Below, in pieces: positions 10,475-21,750 of a stretch of DNA of 46,871 bases (position 1 is its first letter; each line of letters opens with the position of its first letter). A program made the position numbers and the translations under genes. A model generated the notes under the pieces. That model made no database searches. It had not been told where the DNA came from and worked only from the letters and a program-made list of their open reading frames with translations. This stretch comes from Thermoplasmatota archaeon (lineage in GTDB: Archaea; Thermoplasmatota; E2; UBA202; JdFR-43). The stretch covers positions 1-46,871 of the forward strand of contig JAPDJP010000017.1 in NCBI GenBank assembly GCA_029259055.1, given 5' to 3'.

Positions 10475-13400
10475 GTGGAAGATTATTTTCATGAAATAGA
10501 AGAAAAAGCTAAAGAATGCTATGAAATTGCTACAAAAGCAAGAAAAAAAGGTTTCGACCCCAAAAAAGAAGTCGAGGTTTCTTTTGCAAAAGATTTGGCA
10601 GATAGAGTTGAAGAATTGGTCGGACCAAAAGGAATCGCAAGCAGAATCAGAAAATATTTAAAGGAGAAAGGAAGAGAAGAAACAGCTTTACAAATTGCTA
10701 TTGAAATTGCAGAGAGTATGGAAGGAAGCTTTGCAAGTATAATTGAACAGGCAGTAAGGACGGGATTAGCAATTCTAACAGAAGGTGTTTTAGTAGCACC
10801 AATAGAGGGAATTTCAGGAGTGGAAATAGGAAAAAATGATGATGGGAGCAGATATGTGGATTTATATTTCGCTGGCCCAATACGCTCCGCTGGAGGAACC
10901 GGCGAGGCAATGAGTGTTTTAATTGCTGATGTCGTTAGGAGAAGACTAGGTATTGATAGATATAAGCCAACTGAAGATGAAATTGAAAGATATAAGGAAG
11001 AAATTCCTTTATATGATAGAATAACTAATCTACAATATCTTCCAACCCCTGAAGAAATAGAAATTATTGTTAAAAATTGCCCAATTTGTATAAATGGTGA
11101 AGCAACGGAAGATAGGGAAGTGATGGGAAAAAGAGATTTGCCCAGAGTAAAAACTAATAAAATAAGAGGAGGAGCATGTTTAGTTATTGCTGAAGGACTT
11201 TGTTTAAAAGCGCCAAAATTGCTAAAACATGTCACAAATTTAAAGTTGGAAGGATGGGATTTTTTAAAGAAGTTTATTTATGAAGAAAAGGAAGAAAAAG
11301 AAATAACACCATCCGATAAGTATGTTCATGATATTATTGCTGGGCGCCCCGTTTTAAGTCATCCATCTAGGAAAGGTGGGTTTAGACTTAGATATGGGAG
11401 GGGTAGAACTTGCGGGCTTGCAGCATTAGCAATTCACCCCGCAACTATGTATTTACTAGATGAATTTATTGCAGTTGGCACTCAGCTTAAAACAGAAAGA
11501 CCGGGAAAGGGAACAATTGCAACACCTTGTGATACAATAGAAGGACCAATGGTATTGCTGGATAATGGCGATTTTATACAAGTAAATAGTTTGGAGGAAG
11601 CTAAAAAAATAAGAAATAGGGTTGTAGAAATTGTTGATTTGGGCGAAATTTTAGTTCCATTTGGAGAATTTGCTGAAAATAATGCTATCTTGCCACCAGC
11701 AAGTTTCTGTTATGAATGGTGGATTCAAGAGTTAGAAGAAAAAGCCGATTTAAAAGAAGTTATGGATAAATATGGGATAAAAGACTTTGCCAGCATTTCA
11801 GCTGATATAGCATTTAAAATATCTAAGGAATATGATGTTCCTTTACATCCATCATATACATTATTTTGGAATGATATATCAAAAGAAGATTTTTTATATC
11901 TAAGGAATGCCATTAAAAATGGAGAGTACGATGGAAAATTATATTTAAAGAAAGATAAAAAATTAAAAGAAATTTTGCTCAAACTCGGCGTTTTGCATAA
12001 GGAAGGAGAGAAATATATAATAGAAAAATATGCCCCCGTTTTATTGAAATGTTGTGGATTCGAAGTTAAGGAGAAGAAGCCAATAGAAATAAAAAATAGT
12101 CAAAAAGAGCCAATAGAAGCTATTCAGGAGATAACTGGAATTAAAATATATCCAAAAACATTTCATAGGATCGGCGCTAGGATGGGGCGCCCAGAAAAGG
12201 CAGCAGAAAGAAAAATGAAAGCTTCCCCTCACATTCTTTTTCCAGTAGGCATGGAAGGGGGGAGAGAAAGGCTTTTGAATATAGCCAGAAAAGTGGAAAC
12301 AGAAGCTGGGGAAAGAAAATGCGAGAAATGTGGGAAAATAACCTATAAAGCAAAATGCGAATGTGGAGGACATACATATTTTACTGGAAAATTGAAAAAG
12401 TTTGAAATAAGCATTGAAAATGAATTAAGGAAAGCAGAGATAAGATTGAATGTTTCACTGCCAGAAAAAGTTAAAGGAGTAATAGGATTAACATCATATA
12501 GCAAAACACCAGAATGCATAGAAAAGGGAATTCTTAGAGCAAAAAATGGTGTGTATGTTTTTAAAGACGGAACCGCGAGATTTGATATGACGAATATGCC
12601 ATTAACACATTTCAAGCCATATGAAATAGGAACAAGTATTCAGAAATTGAGAGAGCTGGGATATAAATATGATTATAAAGGAAATGAATTAAAAGATGAG
12701 AACCAGATATGCGAGCTTAAGCCACAAGATATAATACCATCAAAAAAATGTGGTGAATATCTATTGAAAGTATCAAAATTTGTTGATGAATTGTTGGTAA
12801 AATTATATGGCTTAAAACCATTTTATAATGCAAAAAAAATTGAAGATTTAATTGGGCATCTTGTTGTTGGTTTATCTCCTCATACATCAGCTGGAGTAAT
12901 AGGTAGAATTATAGGATTTGTTGATGCCAACGTATGTTGTGCACATCCATTTTTCCATGCTGCAAAGAGAAGAAATTGTGATGGAGATGAAGATGCTCTA
13001 ATGCTTTTGATGGATGTTCTATTGAATTTTTCAAAAGAATATATTCCCGAAAAAAGAGGAGGAAAAATGGATTTACCATTAGTTATTGCTACTCGTATTC
13101 ATCCAAATGAAATAGATAAAGAAGCTTTAAATATAGATTTATTGGAAAGATACCCATTAGAATTTTACAGGAAAACGCTGGAATATCCACATCCAAAGGA
13201 ACTCGAAGAAATAATGGATTTGGTTGCAAATAGAATTGGAACAGGAAGGGAATATAATGGATTTGGATTTACGCATGATACTCAAAATATAACAAATGCT
13301 CCTAAAGTATCAGCATACAAATTATTGGACAAAATGGAAGATAAATTGAACGCACAAATTTCTTTAGCAATAAAAATAAGAGCAGTTGATGAAGAAGATG

Positions 13401-13729
13401 TTGCGAGCAAAGTTATACAAACTCATTTTCTTCCAGATTTGTTGGGGAACTTAAGAGCATTTACAAGACAGCAATTTAGATGCATAAAATGCAATACAAA
13501 ATATAGAAGAGTGCCATTGAAAGGTAAATGCATAAAATGTGGTGAAAATTTGGTTTTAACTGTTCATGAAAAATCTATAAGAAAATATTTAGAACCAGCT
13601 AAACAACTCGTAAATAAATTTAATGTATCCAATTATACAAAACAAAGAATCATTTTATTTGAAAAGTTTGTTGATTCGCTATTTAAAAATGATAAAGTAA
13701 AGAAAACAAAATTAACAGATTTTTGGTAA
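10475..13729 (+). CDS. DNA polymerase D large catalytic subunit DP2
   Basis: DP2 is the catalytic subunit of the replicative family-D polymerase of most archaea other than Crenarchaeota. The 1084-aa protein has the expected N-terminal region (YFHEIEEKAKECYEIA), the DPBB core with the catalytic NCDGDEDALML motif near residue 830, and cysteine-pair zinc fingers near 615 (CEKC...CECGG) and near 1000 (CIKC...CIKCGE). The C-terminal residues KKTKLTDFW look like a PCNA-interacting peptide. No intein interrupts it, though the family often carries one. The GTG start is backed by a TATA box 24 nt upstream. The exonuclease subunit DP1 is not in the window. It converges with the RPA genes 11 nt away. 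Confidence 0.97.
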   Translation: MEDYFHEIEEKAKECYEIATKARKKGFDPKKEVEVSFAKDLADRVEELVGPKGIASRIRKYLKEKGREETALQIAIEIAESMEGSFASIIEQAVRTGLAILTEGVLVAPIEGISGVEIGKNDDGSRYVDLYFAGPIRSAGGTGEAMSVLIADVVRRRLGIDRYKPTEDEIERYKEEIPLYDRITNLQYLPTPEEIEIIVKNCPICINGEATEDREVMGKRDLPRVKTNKIRGGACLVIAEGLCLKAPKLLKHVTNLKLEGWDFLKKFIYEEKEEKEITPSDKYVHDIIAGRPVLSHPSRKGGFRLRYGRGRTCGLAALAIHPATMYLLDEFIAVGTQLKTERPGKGTIATPCDTIEGPMVLLDNGDFIQVNSLEEAKKIRNRVVEIVDLGEILVPFGEFAENNAILPPASFCYEWWIQELEEKADLKEVMDKYGIKDFASISADIAFKISKEYDVPLHPSYTLFWNDISKEDFLYLRNAIKNGEYDGKLYLKKDKKLKEILLKLGVLHKEGEKYIIEKYAPVLLKCCGFEVKEKKPIEIKNSQKEPIEAIQEITGIKIYPKTFHRIGARMGRPEKAAERKMKASPHILFPVGMEGGRERLLNIARKVETEAGERKCEKCGKITYKAKCECGGHTYFTGKLKKFEISIENELRKAEIRLNVSLPEKVKGVIGLTSYSKTPECIEKGILRAKNGVYVFKDGTARFDMTNMPLTHFKPYEIGTSIQKLRELGYKYDYKGNELKDENQICELKPQDIIPSKKCGEYLLKVSKFVDELLVKLYGLKPFYNAKKIEDLIGHLVVGLSPHTSAGVIGRIIGFVDANVCCAHPFFHAAKRRNCDGDEDALMLLMDVLLNFSKEYIPEKRGGKMDLPLVIATRIHPNEIDKEALNIDLLERYPLEFYRKTLEYPHPKELEEIMDLVANRIGTGREYNGFGFTHDTQNITNAPKVSAYKLLDKMEDKLNAQISLAIKIRAVDEEDVASKVIQTHFLPDLLGNLRAFTRQQFRCIKCNTKYRRVPLKGKCIKCGENLVLTVHEKSIRKYLEPAKQLVNKFNVSNYTKQRIILFEKFVDSLFKNDKVKKTKLTDFW

Positions 13730-13740
13730 TCTTTATTCGA

Positions 13741-14571
13741 TTACCCAACAATTCTTAATTTTCCTAATTGTGGTTCATATATTTTCCCTTTTTCCATTAA
13801 AGCGACTATAACTTCCTCGGCTATTTCCTTATCAATCCCTATATTTTCTCCTTCTTTGATAACTTCCTCCCATATGGCTCCTTCCTCTCCTTGCAATTTT
13901 TCAATTATTTCAAGTAATTTATCTTCAACCTCTCCATAATCCTTTTTATAAACTTTTTTCTTACTAGAAGTAACAAATGATAAAGCTTCTTTTAATAAAA
14001 ATTCATAGTGCTGAACATCTATATCTTTATATGTCTTAACAGCTTCCGCAACCCCTTCCGCCACCAGTGGAGGATATCCAAGTTCTTTTAATTGTCTTGC
14101 TGTTGGTTCTTTCATACTTAGAGCATCTTTTATTGCATTTATCCTAACCAACATGCTCCTACATGCTTCAATAATCCAATAATTCCTTGTTTCCTCTTTA
14201 ACTTCCTTTGCCATTTCTGCTCTTGCTGATAAATATATTACGCCTTCTTCTGGCTCATAAATTCTTACTTTTCCAACAACAGCAATATAACTTGGAATAT
14301 CCATATCAGCCAATATACTCGCCACCTCCGGCTTAAATGCTTCAGCATATACAACATGCATTCCTGTTGGGTCGGAAATTCTCGCCCTCCTTCTTATTCC
14401 TTCTTTTCCAATTTCTTCAACATCTGTTAGCACCCCCACAATATAAAGCCTATTAACTTTTGCTCCAAGCGGAGTGATTACATATTTTGGAGCCTTTTCT
14501 CCCTTCGCTTCTATTACATGGCTTGAATCGTTATATTCTGCTGCAAATATTCTCCAGGCTGGCTCCCTCAT
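13741..14571 (-). CDS. RPA-associated OB-fold protein (Rpa3-like, COG3390)
   Basis: A 276-aa protein with an OB-fold in its first ~150 residues (RLYIVGVLTDVEEIGKEG, then RISDPTGMHVVYAEAFKPEV) and a helical C-terminal part with a winged-helix-like end (LLEIIEKLQGEEGAIWEEVI onward). This layout matches the archaeal RPA-associated family encoded next to RPA, whose partners bind single-stranded DNA together. The start codon lies one nucleotide after the stop of the upstream RPA gene, so the two are made as a pair. The N-terminal MREPAWRIFAAEYN is typical of the family. Confidence 0.88.
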   Translation of the reverse strand: MREPAWRIFAAEYNDSSHVIEAKGEKAPKYVITPLGAKVNRLYIVGVLTDVEEIGKEGIRRRARISDPTGMHVVYAEAFKPEVASILADMDIPSYIAVVGKVRIYEPEEGVIYLSARAEMAKEVKEETRNYWIIEACRSMLVRINAIKDALSMKEPTARQLKELGYPPLVAEGVAEAVKTYKDIDVQHYEFLLKEALSFVTSSKKKVYKKDYGEVEDKLLEIIEKLQGEEGAIWEEVIKEGENIGIDKEIAEEVIVALMEKGKIYEPQLGKLRIVG

Positions 14572-14572
14572 T

Positions 14573-15817
14573 TCATCCCTCCAATTGCATTAGAATTTCA
14601 TCAGCTTCCTTATTTTCATCAATTGAAATAAATTCTGCGGATTTTGCAAATATAGTTACAATAAAATCGCTTTGTATCGAATCTCCTTTTATTCTTATTG
14701 GTTTTGCAATAAGTTTATCTAAAATTTCTTCATATACAATGCCATAATCCATTGCTTCCTTTGCTATATTCATATATTCTTCCAAGGTTTTTTTAAGTAA
14801 TTTTTCTGAAAGTTCTCTATTCAAAATAACATCCACAGCTCCTGTTCCATCATCTACCAATGCCCTTATTCTTAAATCTGGCATCCCTTCTACATTTCCA
14901 TCTTCCTCGCATATCCCATTTTTTATTCTCCTATTACATTTTGGACATCTAAAAATAATGCCAGAATCTTTTCTTATTTCTAATATAACCCCTTCAATAC
15001 ATAAATCAATCCCCCCACCCGCGTTCACCACTTTATATAAAGGTATTGGTTTCTCTTCTATTATAATTTCTTCATCAAGTTTCTCCACTTCTGCATTCTC
15101 ATCAAAAATTAGTTGTGGCGCCCCCCTCCATTTTCTTATGTACCCTCCTTTTATTTTTATAACATCTCCCTCATTTAATCCAAAATCTTTCCATGAAGTA
15201 AATCTTATTTTTGCTGTTTCATCTGCCAATATACCAGAAAATACTTTCTTAATTTCCCCTCCTATATTAACACTCCTTTCTTCTATAGATATAATTTTCC
15301 CTCTAACTTCAACATTGGCAATACCGGGCTTCAAATCAACTAAATTATATTTTTTAGGAGCTCTTTTTATTAAATCAATATCATAATCTAATTTTTCAAT
15401 TTCTGTCCATTCTGATAGGCTTAAGCGAGGTTGTCCTTCCCATTCGCTTGATGAAGCATTTTTTATTTTTATAACATCTCCTCTTTCCAAGCCAAAATCT
15501 TTCCATGCGGTAAATGGAATAACTGCAGTCTCATCTCCTAACAATCCTCTAAAAATTTTCTTTTTTGTATTTCTTACTTCAACTTCCCTTTCTTCAATTG
15601 CAATAATTTTTCCAACTGTACATATTCCCCTTTCATTTACTCTTATATCTTTTAATTTCTTTTCCTTTAAAATCCCCCCATATTTATTTATGATTGCTTC
15701 TTTTGCATGTTCCAAAGGAACTCCATATTCCAAAAATTTCTTCAAATCTCTTTCAACATCCTCTCTCTCCGCCTCTACAACTTCTAAGATTTCATCAACT
15801 ATTTTATCAATATCCAT
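14573..15817 (-). CDS. replication protein A, single-stranded DNA-binding, zinc-finger type
   Basis: A 414-aa single-stranded DNA-binding protein. After a helical N-terminus it has repeated OB-folds (about 70-165 and 170-265; note the near-repeated DETAVIPFTAWKDFGLERGDVIKIK and DETAKIRFTSWKDFGLNEGDVIKIK cores, each quoted in part) and a third C-terminal OB-fold interrupted by a small zinc motif CPKCNRRIKNGICEEDG near 293. Many archaeal RPAs have C-x2-C...C-x2-H there; this one has Asp where His is usual, so the metal site may be altered. It heads a two-gene unit with the Rpa3-like partner. A TATA box 26 nt before the ATG overlaps the end of the neighbouring DIPPS gene. Confidence 0.92.
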   Translation of the reverse strand: MDIDKIVDEILEVVEAEREDVERDLKKFLEYGVPLEHAKEAIINKYGGILKEKKLKDIRVNERGICTVGKIIAIEEREVEVRNTKKKIFRGLLGDETAVIPFTAWKDFGLERGDVIKIKNASSSEWEGQPRLSLSEWTEIEKLDYDIDLIKRAPKKYNLVDLKPGIANVEVRGKIISIEERSVNIGGEIKKVFSGILADETAKIRFTSWKDFGLNEGDVIKIKGGYIRKWRGAPQLIFDENAEVEKLDEEIIIEEKPIPLYKVVNAGGGIDLCIEGVILEIRKDSGIIFRCPKCNRRIKNGICEEDGNVEGMPDLRIRALVDDGTGAVDVILNRELSEKLLKKTLEEYMNIAKEAMDYGIVYEEILDKLIAKPIRIKGDSIQSDFIVTIFAKSAEFISIDENKEADEILMQLEG

Positions 15818-15837
15818 TATTATTTTAAATAAAATAG

Positions 15838-15849
15838 CCTATAAAACTT
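15838..15849 (-). promoter_or_regulatory. TATA box for the RPA pair, inside the end of the DIPPS gene
   Basis: AAGTTTTATAGG on the minus strand includes the stop codon of the upstream gene and is centred 26 nt before the RPA ATG at 15817. The RPA genes can therefore be transcribed separately from the solute operon. Confidence 0.55.
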
Positions 15850-17071
15850 TAGCCCCCATGTAAGTTGTAATTATAACTCCAAAATTCATCATTATTCCTA
15901 AAAATAACAAGGTATAGAATAAAAAATCTATATTAAAATATGATAGAATTCCTCCAATCATTATTATGAATAGTCTTACATCTCTGCCAAAAATTGACAA
16001 TCTAATATTTGTCATGTGATGTACATAACTTGGCAAAACACAACCAACCAAAGCTAATGAAAAAGCAATTAATGGAATAGTTGAAAATATTCCATATGCA
16101 TAAAACATCCCAAATACAATTAATATATCAGCATATCTATCCAGTAAGGCGTCAATAACCGCTCCAAACCTTGTTTTCATATTCTTTATTCTTGCTATTT
16201 CTCCATCACATCCATCAATAATTGAGCAGAATTGCGTCATTAAACCAGCTGGAATAAATAACTTAACCAAAAATAAGAAAGAAGAAAAAATACCTAGTAG
16301 GAAGGATATGAAGGTCATTAAATTTGGGGTAATAGAGTCATATCTTAAAAGAAATTTTGTAATTTTTGTAGATATTTTTCTATTTAAATTTCTAGATACA
16401 ATTCCATCTGTTTTTTTGATTAAAGACTTTTCAACCAATTTTTCCGCCTTTTTAAGCTCCTCCCTTGTATCTATATCTATCCAATAATCATCAACAACTT
16501 CATATGACACCTTTCCTTCTTTTGCCATTTCTTTAATAACTTCCGCAAGTTTTATTCCTTCTTTTTTCTCCTTTAATTTTTCAATAAAATCAAAAATTTC
16601 TCTTTTGCAGTAAAATAAGCCAGTATCAAAATAGTCATATTCCTTAAGTTCTTTTCCAATATCAACGACTTTATTTCCGCTTACTTTGACTTTTGTCGCT
16701 TCCACAGCATCGCTACAATGCTTGCTAACAAAAACCGTTGTCTCTTTTTTTCTTACAAAATTAAAAAATTTTTCTCCATAAAAATGATCCGCCATTAACA
16801 AAATAAAATCATCATTTATGAAATCCCTCGCCAAGTACAAACTCCATCCGTTCTCTTTGTCTGGTTGATTATTATAAACAAGTTTTATATCTGGGAATTT
16901 TTCCTTTATATAATCTGCAATTTCCTTTTTATGATATACTACAATGATTTCATATCCCTTCAATTTCCTAATAGTATGCTCTATTATTGGCAAGCCAAAC
17001 AATTTAATGAGGGGCTTAGGCTCGCCCCCCATCCTTTTTGCACAGCCCGCCGCCAGTATGACTGCTTTCAT
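15839..17071 (-). CDS. bifunctional CTP:inositol-1-phosphate cytidylyltransferase / di-myo-inositol-phosphate-phosphate synthase (IPCT-DIPPS)
   Basis: A two-domain 410-aa enzyme. Residues 1-225 form a nucleotidyltransferase (LAAGCAKRMGGEPKPLIKLF, then MADHFYG) expected to make CDP-inositol. Residues about 235-410 form a CDP-alcohol phosphotransferase with several membrane helices and the exact motif D-G-x2-A-R-x8-G-x3-D-x3-D in DGEIARIKNMKTRFGAVIDA. This fusion is the known enzyme that joins CDP-inositol to inositol-1-phosphate, giving phosphorylated di-myo-inositol phosphate (DIP), a solute of hyperthermophiles. It overlaps the inositol-phosphate synthase gene by 4 nt, which supplies its substrate. 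The final phosphatase is not in the window. A sugar-nucleotide or archaetidyl-lipid role is less likely because of the fusion and the neighbour. Confidence 0.88.
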   Translation of the reverse strand: MKAVILAAGCAKRMGGEPKPLIKLFGLPIIEHTIRKLKGYEIIVVYHKKEIADYIKEKFPDIKLVYNNQPDKENGWSLYLARDFINDDFILLMADHFYGEKFFNFVRKKETTVFVSKHCSDAVEATKVKVSGNKVVDIGKELKEYDYFDTGLFYCKREIFDFIEKLKEKKEGIKLAEVIKEMAKEGKVSYEVVDDYWIDIDTREELKKAEKLVEKSLIKKTDGIVSRNLNRKISTKITKFLLRYDSITPNLMTFISFLLGIFSSFLFLVKLFIPAGLMTQFCSIIDGCDGEIARIKNMKTRFGAVIDALLDRYADILIVFGMFYAYGIFSTIPLIAFSLALVGCVLPSYVHHMTNIRLSIFGRDVRLFIIMIGGILSYFNIDFLFYTLLFLGIMMNFGVIITTYMGAKVL

Positions 17072-18249
17072 AGATTGTTTTTAAACCAGTTAACCAGCAT
17101 TTGGAACTGTTCGTGCGTATTTATTACATTGCTTTCCATTGGGCTTTTGAAAAAGAAAGCCATTTCCTTTATAACTCCACATAATCCTTTTTTCTTTGCA
17201 AACAGCAAAAATCTTGCTATATCTATGACTATTGGGGCTGCAACGATTGCATCAATTCCATCCCATACGAAATAGAATTTCATTTTTGTTCCTAAAAATC
17301 CTTTAAAATGTATGAAATCAAAAGCTGTTTTATTGTCTATTAAGCTTGGGAAATATTCTATTTCAGTTATGCTGTATGGAGAGTAGCCTAGTATTTTTTC
17401 TAAAACGCTATCCTTTGAAATGACTTTACTTTCCTTATTTTCTTTATGACTCAAAACCTTTCCATCAAAATCTCCTAAGATATTATAGCTCATCCAACCG
17501 ATTATTTCCAAATTCCTATATAAAAACATTGGAGCAAGCGTTGTTTTAACTAATGTCTCTCCTGTTTTGCCATCATTCCCAGCATGAGGCACTCCATTTT
17601 CTATAGCAAGTTGCTTTAACGCAGGCAAAGAGGAGCCGACACTTGGAGTAAAGTTACCATATGGTATCTTGTTTTTTATTGCTGCATAGGCATACAACAT
17701 GCTTGCATTTGCATATTCCTTTTTATCCTCATCAAGCATTTCTTCAAAGCCTTCTATGCTTTCATGATATTTACTATTGATTTTAACTACTGGTTCAGTT
17801 GATGCTAAATTAATTACAACGGTTTCATCGTCCTTGAATTTCCTCATATCTTCCTCCAATCTGTTTGCTATCTCCCTTAAAGACAAGCCATCTTTTTCTA
17901 ACGATTCAATCTTACCAAATTCTTCTATTCCTGTTCCACAATTCAATGCTGTTCCTTTCTTTGCTTTTATTTTTTCTAAATCTTCTCTTACCCTTTCCAT
18001 AATGTCATTGTCAAAATGTCTATTCTTTTCCCAATGAAATTTTGCTGCATAGTAGAGACTTTTGTCCAAATCTCTTATTTCATGCCCTCCAAATTCGAAA
18101 GTAAGTTTTGCAAAATCATTTATTCCCTCAAACTGAGGAAGCTCTGAGACTAATCCCCTTTTATCAACTATCTCTCTTTCGATTGCTTTCCCCCCGACTG
18201 CTGTTGTGGTTGAAACTATACCATATGTACCAATAAGCCACAACTTCAT
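17068..18249 (-). CDS. myo-inositol-1-phosphate synthase
   Basis: NAD-dependent cyclisation of glucose-6-phosphate to L-myo-inositol-1-phosphate, the first step of DIP and inositol-lipid synthesis. The 393-aa protein shows the N-terminal nucleotide-binding loop (GTYGIVSTTTAVGG), FTPSVGSSLPALKQLA and the signature GNDGKTGETLVKTTLAPMF with catalytic lysines. The length is typical of archaeal enzymes. The ATG is preceded by a strong ribosome binding site (GGAGGTGAT, about 5 nt away), so this message has a leader. It is first in the operon with IPCT-DIPPS (4-nt overlap). A short hairpin lies in or just before the leader. In Pyrococcus the corresponding gene is reported to be heat-regulated by Phr (from memory). 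Confidence 0.95.
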   Translation of the reverse strand: MKLWLIGTYGIVSTTTAVGGKAIEREIVDKRGLVSELPQFEGINDFAKLTFEFGGHEIRDLDKSLYYAAKFHWEKNRHFDNDIMERVREDLEKIKAKKGTALNCGTGIEEFGKIESLEKDGLSLREIANRLEEDMRKFKDDETVVINLASTEPVVKINSKYHESIEGFEEMLDEDKKEYANASMLYAYAAIKNKIPYGNFTPSVGSSLPALKQLAIENGVPHAGNDGKTGETLVKTTLAPMFLYRNLEIIGWMSYNILGDFDGKVLSHKENKESKVISKDSVLEKILGYSPYSITEIEYFPSLIDNKTAFDFIHFKGFLGTKMKFYFVWDGIDAIVAAPIVIDIARFLLFAKKKGLCGVIKEMAFFFKSPMESNVINTHEQFQMLVNWFKNNL

Positions 18250-18253
18250 TTAA

Positions 18254-18308
18254 TCACCTCCATTCAAATAGCAAAGAAACCAGCTTTAGCTGGCTATCTT
18301 ATATAATA
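18254..18308 (-). promoter_or_regulatory. ribosome binding site, hairpin and TATA region of the DIP operon
   Basis: Reading the minus strand: a TATA-like TTATTATATAAGATAG (about 18296-18308; an alternative TTTTTAAATATT lies at 18320-18332), then a hairpin CCAGC-TAAA-GCTGG (18280-18293, extendable by a G-U and an A-U pair), then GGAGGTGATTA before the ATG at 18249. The hairpin could be an operator palindrome at the start site, a leader structure or the 3' end signal of ligA. Confidence 0.5.
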
Positions 18309-18336
18309 AATATTAGGAAAATATTTAAAAACTTTA

Positions 18337-20451
<2,115 letters not shown>

Positions 20452-21750
20452 CTATTTAAAATTGAATAGAACAGCTTGCTTTTCCTTCTTTTTTAGCTCC
20501 TGCGCCTCTTTATAAATTTCCTTTGCTTTCTCTCCCACCAATAAAGAAAGCTCTTCTTCATTTAAATCAAGCTTAGCAGCCAACCTTGCAGCTAAATCAT
20601 CATTACTTTTGAATAAATTTGCAAACATTGGGAGCAATTCATAAGCTTTTTTGCTTGAACAATGTATAAATTTACCTAATTTCTTTGCCAAATTCATCCT
20701 TAAATGCCTATATTGTTTACTTCTTGCCATGCTTCTTAGCCATTTAGGAAAATGATATGCAGTAAATCCTCTATATTCGTGTTTTTTTGCAATTGCTACC
20801 CCTCCAGTCATCAATTCTGTGGCATAACCCCACAGCCCATAATATTGTCGCCTCCATACCCTCCCCAAAAAAACATCAGCCCTCGATAGATATTCATAAG
20901 CTCTTGCCAAATCATCTCTATGCTTATATTCTATTGGTAAATTTTCATCAATCCAAAGCAATAAGTTATCTGGAGATTCATCCAATCTCCATGCTTCTCT
21001 AATAGCTGTTCTTAAATCATTTGCCCTCAATATTCTATGTAATCCGATAAAAATCTCTCTTTCCCTATCTCTATATCCTAAATGGGAGATTGCATCTCTT
21101 GTTATTTTCTTTTCATATGCAATTGATTGCAAATCATTAATAGCACTTCTTACATCCCCATCGCATCTCATGGCAATTGTATTTAAAACTTCTATATCTA
21201 CTTCTATACCTTCAAGCTGACAAATTTTTCTTAATAAAGCAACAATTTCTTTCTTTCCAACTTTTTTAAATTCTATCGCCTTACATATGTTTTTTAATTC
21301 TTGACCACTTCCCTTTATTAATTCATAATAATCATTGGCTATCAATACAATTGGTTGTTTTGTAACTCTAATTGTTTCAACTATTGCTCTTTTTCCTCCA
21401 TAATCTCCAGCTTTTTCATAAAGATTATCTGCTTCATCCAAAATAATCAATCTTTTTTTCCCTCCTGTTAGTGTTTCATTTATTGCTCCACTTAAAGCTA
21501 TCCTTCTTATTATTTCTCTATTTCTTTCATCGCTTGCATTCATTTCTACAATTTCCCAATTAAAATCGTTGGCAATAGCATATGCAGATGTTGTTTTTCC
21601 TACACCTGGTTTACCATATAAAATGACAGCTTTTTTAGTTGGCCTCCCTTCTTCCCACTCCTTAGCCCATTTTAATAACTCTTCCTTTGCCTTTTTGTTT
21701 CCTATAACATCTTTTAAGCTTTTAGGACGATATTTTTCAGTCCAGTTCAT
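20452..21750 (-). CDS. replication factor C large subunit (clamp loader)
   Basis: Opens and loads the PCNA ring. The 432-aa protein starts WTEKYRPKSLKDVIG, with Walker A YGKPGVGKTT, Walker B LIILDEADNL and sensor 1 IVLIANDYYEL; the small-subunit-type SRC motif is not apparent, as expected for the large subunit. The C-terminal half is the large-subunit-specific collar and helical region. The last residues KQAVLFNFK form a PCNA-interacting peptide like that of other archaeal RFC-L proteins. The ATG overlaps the stop of the coiled-coil gene by 4 nt. The small subunit is not in the window. No intein is present. Confidence 0.96.
   Translation of the reverse strand: MNWTEKYRPKSLKDVIGNKKAKEELLKWAKEWEEGRPTKKAVILYGKPGVGKTTSAYAIANDFNWEIVEMNASDERNREIIRRIALSGAINETLTGGKKRLIILDEADNLYEKAGDYGGKRAIVETIRVTKQPIVLIANDYYELIKGSGQELKNICKAIEFKKVGKKEIVALLRKICQLEGIEVDIEVLNTIAMRCDGDVRSAINDLQSIAYEKKITRDAISHLGYRDREREIFIGLHRILRANDLRTAIREAWRLDESPDNLLLWIDENLPIEYKHRDDLARAYEYLSRADVFLGRVWRRQYYGLWGYATELMTGGVAIAKKHEYRGFTAYHFPKWLRSMARSKQYRHLRMNLAKKLGKFIHCSSKKAYELLPMFANLFKSNDDLAARLAAKLDLNEEELSLLVGEKAKEIYKEAQELKKKEKQAVLFNFK

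Noticed and set aside
10475-13729. Intein in PolD DP2 (also considered for Cdc48 and RFC-L)
   Set aside because: All three proteins have family-normal lengths and uninterrupted catalytic motifs.
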